A DNA stretch of 64,000 nt from contig NC_054875.1 of assembly GCF_018320785.1 (NCBI RefSeq), positions 1,295,001-1,359,000 of the forward strand, written 5' to 3'. This document shows, one piece after another, positions 56,912 through 64,000 of the stretch. A program made the translations under genes and the position numbers. Position 1 is the stretch's first letter. Every line of letters starts with the position of its first letter. The DNA is from Cheilinus undulatus. Lineage: Eukaryota; Chordata; Actinopteri; Labriformes; Labridae. Under the pieces are notes generated by a model. The model was not told the DNA's origin. It saw only the letters and a list, made by a program, of their open reading frames with translations, and made no database searches.

Positions 56912-57227
56912 GTTAACAGCAGTGTTAATTTTAGCAGCTATTTTTAATTTTAGTCTTAGTTTTAGCTTTTAAATGAAATGTACTTCAGTTTCAGTCACAT
57001 TTTAGTCATTTCTATCCTTTTAGTTTTAGTCTAGTTTTAGTCAATGAAAACTCAAAACATTTTAGTCTAGTTTTAGTCCATAAAAGTCCTCACATTTTAG
57101 TCGTTACTTTTAGTCCAAGCATTTATTTTCTTGCCTAAATCTGGTACCAAATCATGGTAGTGTGTTCTCTGCCAAACCTGGGGTCCCTGCTTTCTACAGC
57201 GGAGAGGAAGAATACAGCTGCTTCACA

Positions 57228-57720
57228 TTTAGGCCCCGTCCACATGGAGAAGAAAACAATTTATTGCTGTTTAGTTTTGAAAATATTTTCCGTAAAGACG
57301 GGAACATTTCAGGAAATATAAGCACGGATCCACTGAAACGACTGAAAACGCTGTAGTGCATATGCCAAGCCTGTATGTGGCGCTGTGTTGCTGCCACAGA
57401 AATGCACCAAAACAGAGAAGAAGAAGATCACAGAAAACTGACACAAACTTTCTTCTAGTTGCTCTTCTGCTTGTTCTCTGTGTTGGTTTCAGAACATCTG
57501 GTGTGTGCCATAATAAGCTCAGAAGCTTCTGCAGCAAAAACACAACCCTGTAAGCCGCCATTGTTGTTTTGGCCGGACCCACGCAGGCGTCTAAGAGAGC
57601 TACGCTGTTGTGACGTAATCATTTCAAGAAAGATGCGGTTGGCCATCCACACGGAGAGGAAACGGTAGTCGTTTACAGATTTGTGCACTCTGGGACCCGT
57701 TTTCAAAAAGTATCGTTTAC
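57228..57720. mobile_element. Probable nested MITE, degenerate
   Basis: AGGCCCCGTCCACATGGAG at the left and, near 57640, CCATCCACACGGAGAGG at the right suggest a common fish MITE with CCGTCCACACGG-type ends. It interrupts the TTTTAGTC-type sequence of the surrounding element. The exact ends are unclear, and the short open frames within it are not called. Confidence 0.4.
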
Positions 57721-57794
57721 AGTCACCCAAACCACCATTTCTTAGATTTACTAACAGTGGAGAAATAGCACTGATTTTGAATGTGCAACATGAA

Positions 57795-60390
57795 ATAAAT
57801 TACATTTTAGTCTAGTTTTAGTCATCTTAATGAAAACTAAACTTAGTTTTAGTCTAATTTTAGTCATCAAAAATCTATTGTTGTTAGTCTCAGTCTAGTT
57901 TTAGTCATCACAGATCTATTTTTGTTAGTTTTAGTCTAGTTTTAGTCATCACAGATCTATTTTTGTTAGTCTTAGTCTAGTTTTAGTCATCACAGATCTA
58001 TTTTTGTTAGTTTTAGTCTAGTTTTAGTCATCACAGATCTATTTTTGTTAGTCTCAGTCTAGTTTTAGTCATCACAGATCTATTTTTGTTAGTCTTAGTC
58101 TAGTTTTAGTCATCACAGATCTATTTTTGTTAGTCTAGTTTTAGTCATCACAGATCTATTTTTGTTAGTCTTAGTCTAGTTTTAGTCATCACAGATCTAT
58201 TTTTGTTAGTCTTAGTCTAGTTTTAGTCATCACAGATCTATTTTTGTTAGTCTTAGTCTAGTTTTAGTCATCACAGATCTATTTTTGTTAGTCTTAGTCT
58301 AGTTTTAGTCATCACAGATCTATTTTTGTTAGTCTTAGTCTAGTTTTAGTCATCACAGATCTATTTTTGTTAGTCTCAGTCTAGTTTTAGTCATCACAGA
58401 TCTATTTTTGTTAGTCTTAGTCTAGTTTTAGTCATCACAGATCTATTTTTGTTAGTCTTAGTCTAGTTTTAGTCATCACAGATCTATTTTTGTTAGTCTT
58501 AGTCTAGTTTTAGTCATCACAGATCTATTTTTGTTAGTTTTAGTCTAGTTTTAGTCATCACAGATCTATTTTGGTTGGTTTTAGTCTAGTTTTAATCATC
58601 ACAGATCTATTTTTGTTAGTCTTAGTCTAGTTTTAGTCATCACAGATCTATTTTTGTTAGTCTTAGTCTAGTTTTAGTCATCACAGATCTATTTTTGTTA
58701 GTCTTAGTCTAGTTTTAGTCATCACAGATCTATTTTTGTTAGTTTTAGTCTAGTTTTAGTCATCACAGATCTATTGTTGTTAGTCTTAGTCTAGTTTTAG
58801 TCATCACAGATCTATTTTTGTTAGTCTTAGTCTAGTTTTAGTCATCACAGATCTATTTTTGTTAGTTTTAGTCTAGTTTTAGTCATCACAGATCTATTGT
58901 TGTTAGTTTTAGTCTAGTTTTAGTCATCACAGATCTATTGTTGTTAGTTTTAGTCTAGTTTTAGTCATCACAGATCTATTTTTGTTAGTTTTAGTCTAGT
59001 TTTAGTCATCACAGATCTATTTTTGTTAGTCTTAGTCTAGTTTTAGTCATCACAGATCTATTTTTGTTAGTCTTAGTCTAGTTTTAGTCATCACAGATCT
59101 ATTTTTGTTAGTCTTAGTCTAGTTTTAGTCATCACAGATCTATTTTTGTTAGTCTTAGTCTAGTTTTAGTCATCACAGATCTATTGTTGTTAGTCTTAGT
59201 CTAGTTGTAGTCATCACAGATCTATTTTTGTTAGTTTTAGTCTAGTTTAGTCATCACAGATCTATTTTTGTTGGTTTTAGTCTAGTTTTAATCATCACAG
59301 ATCTATTGTTGTTAGTTTTAGTCTAGTTTTAATCATCACAGATCTATTGTTGTTAGTCTTAGTCTAGTTTTAGTCATCACAGATCTATTTTTGTTAGTCT
59401 TAGTCTAGTTTTAGTCATCACAGATCTATTGTTGTTAGTTTTAGTCTAGTTTTAGTCATCACAGATCTATTGTTGTTAGTTTAAGTCTAGTTTTAATCAT
59501 CACAGATCTATTTTTGTTAGTTTTAGTCTAGTTTTAGTCATCACAGATCTATTTTTGTTAGTTTTAGTCTAGTTTTAGTCATCACAGATCTATTTTGGTT
59601 GGTTTTAGTCTAGTTTTAATCATCACAGATCTATTTTTGTTAGTTTTAGTCTAGTTTTAGTCATCACAGATCTATTTTTGTTAGTTTTAGTCTAGTTTTA
59701 GTCATCACAGATCTATTGTTGTTAGTTTTAGTCTAGTTTTAGTCATCACAGATCTATTTTTGTTAGTTTTAGTCTAGTTTTAGTCATCACAGATCTATTT
59801 TTGTTAGTTTTAGTCTAGTTTTAGTCATCACAGATCTATTGTTGTTAGTTTAAGTCTAGTTTTAGTCATCACAGATCTATTTTTGTTAGTTTTAGTCTAG
59901 TTTTAGTCATCACAGATCTATTGTTGTTAGTTTTAGTCTAGTTTTAGTCATCACAGATCTATTGTTGTTAGTTTTAGTCTAGTTTTAGTCATCACAGATC
60001 TATTGTTGTTAGTCTCAGTCTAGTTTTAGTCATCACAGATCTATTTTTGTTAGTTTTAGTCTAGTTTTAGTCATCACAGATCTATTTTTGTTAGTTTTAG
60101 TCTAGTTTTAGTCATCACAGATCTATTTTTGTTAGTCTTAGTCTAGTTTTAGTCATCACAGATCTATTTTTGTTAGTTTTAGTCTAGTTTTAGTCATCAC
60201 AGATCTATTGTTGTTAGTTTTAGTCTAGTTTTAGTCATCACAGATCTATTGTTGTTAGTTTAAGTCTAGTTTTAATCATCACAGATCTATTGTTGTTAGT
60301 TTTAGTCTAGTTTTAATCATCACAGATCTATTGTTGTTAGTTTTAGTCTAGTTTTAGTCATCACAGATCTATTGTTGTTAGTCTAGTTTT
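57795..60390. repeat. Minisatellite, 41-bp unit, about 63 copies
   Basis: The unit is GTTAGTCTTAGTCTAGTTTT followed by AGTCATCACAGATCTATTTTT. Variation is mostly at two sites (GTCTTAG/GTTTTAG/GTCTCAG, and CTATTTTTG/CTATTGTTG), with CTATTGTTG more common toward the right. Every unit holds an AGATCT site. It lies inside the hAT-like element spanning 56920-60455. Confidence 0.97.
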
Positions 60391-60982
60391 TGTCATGGAA
60401 AAAGGCTGTTGACAAACATTTTTAGTCATGGTGTCAGTCGATGATATTAACACTGTTTAACAGAGAAAGACTGAGTAATTAACTGCTAGTTAAGTTGTGA
60501 GGGTAAAGTAACTCCCAGCAGTCATTTCCACCCCTATAACCAAACCAGTTCTGTGTTTTTGTTATAAACTCTAACCAGCAGCGTAGATGACTCTATCCCG
60601 TGGTTTTATGTCGTTTATTTAATTGTTGAGTAATTCTTAGGCGCCACAGAGAGCCTCTGCCATCATCTGAACCACATTAACACCGTTATTATTGCCAGGA
60701 TGAGGTCGTTTTCTATTAACAGACATGAGTATCTAAAATAAGCCGTGTTCTATGCCCGGTATGCGGCTCTCCTTCCGTTACGTTGAAGCACCGAGTGACT
60801 CCGTTTCTATGAATGAGCCGTTAGTAACTGGAAAAGTTACGGTTCTTTTACCGACAGGGCTTTAATGTCACTTCCTCGTTATGAAGAAGCCAGTTAAATA
60901 AACTCAGAGTGATTTAAGGGCAGTGTAAATCCAGGTAAAGTAGTCCCGCTAGTCCGTGTGTCGCCCCCCCGGGTCCTCTCAC

Positions 60983-61085
60983 CTCCTGAAGCCGCTGTCT
61001 GAGCTCCTCTCGGCGGCTGACGGTCCGTGTGTCCGCGGGCTCTGCTGCTGTAGGGAAACGGTGACTGTCCGGTCCAAAGAGCGGA
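60983..61085 (-). other. Candidate 5' non-coding exon of the mgat4c-like gene
   Basis: A GC-rich minus-strand block ends in a good donor (CAGGAG then GTGAGAGG, boundary 60983). There is no good ATG. The next downstream minus-strand exon, at 50828, has an acceptor just before the mgat4c-like ATG, so a 5' UTR exon is needed upstream. This is the best GC-rich candidate; the link is inferred only from order, strand and splice signals. Confidence 0.4.
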
Positions 61086-61769
61086 TCATTCTAACCACAA
61101 CAACGTCATCATGATTACCGCTAACAGCTCCCCTTTATCACCGATAAACCGAGGACTGAGTCAACATCCTGACAATGTGAGGCTCCTTCCAGCACGCGCT
61201 CCATAAGAGAGTGAACACCGCTCCACAGGTGTACAGCCTTTATATGGACTAGGTGTGTCGCCACTGGGCAGGGACCTCTGTCTTTACTGGGCACACTGGG
61301 AGCCACCGGCACACACTCTGTCTCTGCAGGATGAGTCCACAGTTCCTTTAACAGTCCCATCCAGGGCCGGCCCCAGGAGTTCTGGGCTCCACCTGAAGAT
61401 CTAAGTTTGGGCCCCACTGTCCATTACACAGACGACCAGGTTCAAGTGAAGGTTGATAAAATGCACCAAAACACTGAGAGGTAAACTCAGGATGATTGGG
61501 ACAAAATGCTACTTTGATGAATGTTTTTACTAAAAATTCAAAATGGCGCACTTCCTGTTGATTTGGTGACATGGGTCCTAAGCTTTTTTGCAGGCCCTGT
61601 CATGACACATGTGCTCGCCAAATTCCACGTCTCTACATTAATCCTGCTGCAGGGGCTGGTTTAGTGAGACACTTGACCACAGCCATCAAGAAAGTCCATA
61701 CCATTCATCTCAGTATCTCACCGGGAATTTTTGTGCCAGGCTTCACAGCTGTTCAAGTATGATAAGCAC

Positions 61770-62995
61770 CTGAAAAACTACTTCCTGTTTCATGGTGAAC
61801 AAAAAAAACCCTAAAAAAATGGCAGTGTTCTGTGTAGATGTTTGCCTTTCTTAAAGGAGTACGGCTGACAGGGGTGGACATATGAAAAACTACTTCCTGT
61901 TTCATGGGGTACAAAAAATAAAACAAAGAAAATGGCAGCATTCAAAGTAGACTTTTACCCTTCTTAAAGGAGTAAAGCCTACATCTTAGGACAGGGGTGG
62001 GTGCCTGATAAACTATTTCCTTTTTTATCAGCGAACAAAAAAAGAAAAAGAAAATGTCAGTGTTCTATGCAGACATTTGCCCTTCTTAAAGAAGTAAGGC
62101 CTACATCTTAGGATGGGGGTTTGCACCACAAAAACTACTTACTGTTTCATGGCAAACAAAAAAATAAAATGAACAAAAAAGGCAGCCTTCTATGTAGACT
62201 TTTGACCTTTCTTGAAGGAGTAAGGCCTACATCTTAGGACAGGGGTGGGAACCTAAAAAACTACTTCCTGTTTCATGGTGACAAAAAAATAAAATGAAAA
62301 AAAAAAAAAAAAAAAAGGCAGCATGCTACGTAGACTTTTGCCCTTGTTAAAGGAGTGCGGCCTACATCTTAGGACAGGGTTGGGCGCCTGAAAACTACTT
62401 CCTGTTTAATGGCAAACAAAAAATAAAATGAAAAAAAAAAGGCAGCTTTCTATGTAGACTTTTGCCTTTCTTGAAGGAGTAAGGCTAACATCTTAGGACA
62501 GGGGTGGGCACCTAAAAAACTACTTCCTGTTTCATGGCGACCAAAAAAAAAAAAAAAAAAAAAATAATAATAATAATAAAAAAAAGGCAGCTTTCTATGT
62601 AGACTTTTGCCTTTCTTGAAGGAGTAAGGCTAACATCTTAGGACAGGGGTGGGCACCTAAAAAACTACTTCCTGTTTAATGGCGACCAAAAAAAAAAAAA
62701 AAAAAAAAAAAATAATAATAATAAAAAAAAGGCAGCTTTCTATGTAGACTCTTGCCCTTTCTTGAAGGAGTAAGGCTAAAATCTTAGGACAGGGGTGGGC
62801 GCCTAAAAAAAAAAAAAAAAAAGCAGCATGCTACGTAGACTTTTGCCCTTGTTAAAGGAGTAAGGCCTACATCTTAGGACAGGGGTGGGCGCCTGAAAAC
62901 TACTTCCTGTTTAATGGCGAACAAAAAATAAAACAAAAAATTGGCAGCATTCTATGTAGACTTTTGCCTTTCCGAGAGGACTCAGACTTACATTT
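61770..62995. repeat. Satellite-like array, about 110-bp unit, with A-runs
   Basis: About ten copies of a unit with AAAACTACTTCCTGTTTCATGG, an A-rich run, GGCAGCTTTCTATGTAGACT, TTTGCCTTTCTTGAAGGAGT and ACATCTTAGGACAGGGG. Unit length varies because the A-run expands (pure A about 20 long, then ATA repeats, near 62.53-62.58 and 62.69-62.73 kb). Confidence 0.9.
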
Positions 62996-62999
62996 TAGG

Positions 63000-63070
63000 G
63001 CAGGGATGGGCAAGTGGCAGCCTGGGGCCTCATGCGGCCCTCCACCTCAGTCAGTGTGGCCCCAGGTCAA
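63000..63070. mobile_element. End of a dispersed GGCCC-rich repeat
   Basis: GGGATGGGCAAGTGGCAGCC followed by GCGGCCCTCC resembles a frequent fish hAT-like end as remembered. The partner end was not found. Confidence 0.4.
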
Positions 63071-64000
63071 TTTCAATGATCAATAAACTGTAAACAAAAA
63101 GAAATGAAGACTAAATTTGTCATGAAACCATGTAAATAAAAACATTCCCATCATAATCTCTGATTACTGGTGTTTAGTTCTTTAAATTAGTCTATATAGT
63201 TTGCCTTAAATGTTTATGTAAAAATGTATTCAAGCATCACTGAATACACTTGTTAGAAAATAAATATGCAAACAAAATACATTAAAACAAGTGACAGAAG
63301 CAGGATTGTGCTTTTTTAAAACCCACAAACTACTGCAAGTCCTGATGCATCTGGAAAAAAATATGATTTTTAAGCATGCTGAGGCCTCAAAAGTCCAATG
63401 AAAGACAAAAAATAAAATCCTTTAAAACTGGAATTACAGTCAGGTCCTAAAGTCGATAGATCGTCCAGATTCCATGTCAGTCATCAGGATGGGTAGTAGC
63501 CACATAGTGTGATGTTTAACAAACACATGACAGCTTTTACTTTTAATGCACCATGAAACAATAGTAAAGAGAAAACAGAAAGAGAACGGTGTGTACCATG
63601 AGGATGGGGCTCCTCTCGTTTAATGAAAGGAGTCTAATCCTTCAGACTGACCCTCCCTGCTGGTCTAGCTGCAGCTCGTACATTTAAAACATCCATTAAA
63701 GCTTTTATTTCAGACATACTGCAGCTCTGCAGCCAGAGAATGACTGGGCTGTTCCTCCATCCTCTCTTTATGCCTCCTTTATACTGCCCTCCTTCAGGTC
63801 CACTTACCTTAATTATTCCTTAATCCACCTTTAATTAAGACTTCAGCTGTGTCTGAGGAGACGTTTGACCCTCAGCTCTCCAAACGTCTTCTTTTTATCA
63901 CTCTCTCTCTTCTCGGAAGGCTTCACACCTGCTGCTGTAGTTCTTCACGCACGCTGCTCTATTTCACATCCAGTGAAACAGGAAGTCTAACTGTAGGTGG
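63071..64000. other. Unassigned right flank
   Basis: No exon or repeat boundary was recognised. A CTCTCTCT run lies near 63900. Confidence 0.35.

Larger units (their letters stand above)
56920..60455. mobile_element. 3.5-kb hAT-like element containing a minisatellite
   Basis: It starts CAGTGTTAATTTTAG and ends GATATTAACACTG. The flanks GTTAACAG (56912-56919) and TTTAACAG (60456-60463) match at 7 of 8 positions. The short inverted ends and 8-bp duplication fit hAT. The interior consists of TTTTAGTCTAGTTTTAGT words, a nested CCCCGTCCACA-type insertion near 57.23-57.72 kb, and the large 41-bp array. No transposase. Confidence 0.7.

Noticed and set aside
57356-57730. Overlapping short frames on both strands with hydrophobic stretches
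   Set aside because: They fall in a probable nested MITE with CCGTCCACA-type ends; no splice context or domain.

Overview
The window is vertebrate, and most likely from a teleost fish. It holds three spliced, vertebrate-type genes and a dense load of fish-type DNA transposons, SINEs and minisatellites. I cannot name the species. No bacterial, viral or CRISPR feature is supported.

Three protein-coding genes could be assembled exon by exon, with consensus splice sites and matching codon phase at every junction. (1) ccnq (cyclin Q / FAM58A), minus strand, 26409 to 15854, 5 exons, 257 aa. (2) cfap126 (protein Flattop), plus strand, 31837 to 36521, 5 exons, 213 aa. A full CRE (TGACGTCA) and a near-perfect palindromic RFX X-box lie within 100 bp of its start codon. 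(3) An MGAT4C-like GlcNAc-transferase (GT54 family), minus strand, coding part 50825 to 44809, 4 coding exons, 468 aa. A probable 5' non-coding exon lies near 61 kb. The genes are unrelated in function (CDK10 partner, ciliary protein, Golgi glycosyltransferase), so the layout is ordinary eukaryotic gene spacing and not a pathway cluster.

Roughly a third of the window (about 22 kb) is tandem arrays. They have 21-24 bp units (0.57-1.59 kb), polypurine GA (4.3-5.9 kb), 27 bp (6.0-12.3 kb), 40 bp (17.4-18.6 kb), 21 bp (21.1-23.8 kb), 33 bp (32.9-33.6 kb), 38 bp (34.6-35.4 kb), 23 bp (38.5-42.5 kb), 41 bp (57.8-60.4 kb) and about 110 bp (61.8-63.0 kb). Many of these periods are multiples of three, so they produce long open frames on both strands that are not genes. 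Most arrays sit in introns of the three genes.

Transposons: a 2.66-kb PIF/Harbinger copy (broken HARBI1-type transposase plus broken Myb/SANT partner) sits inside a 4.2-kb hAT-like element between ccnq and cfap126. A broken Tc1/mariner copy lies at 54.2-55.7 kb. There are several non-autonomous hAT-like elements with 8-bp target duplications, a TTAA-flanked MITE, a 745-bp near-perfect foldback inserted in a minisatellite, and tRNA-derived SINEs. A 3.5-kb hAT-like element contains the whole 41-bp array. A related element pair at 24.2-25.3 kb and 51.4-52.5 kb carries the same nested insertion in opposite orientation.
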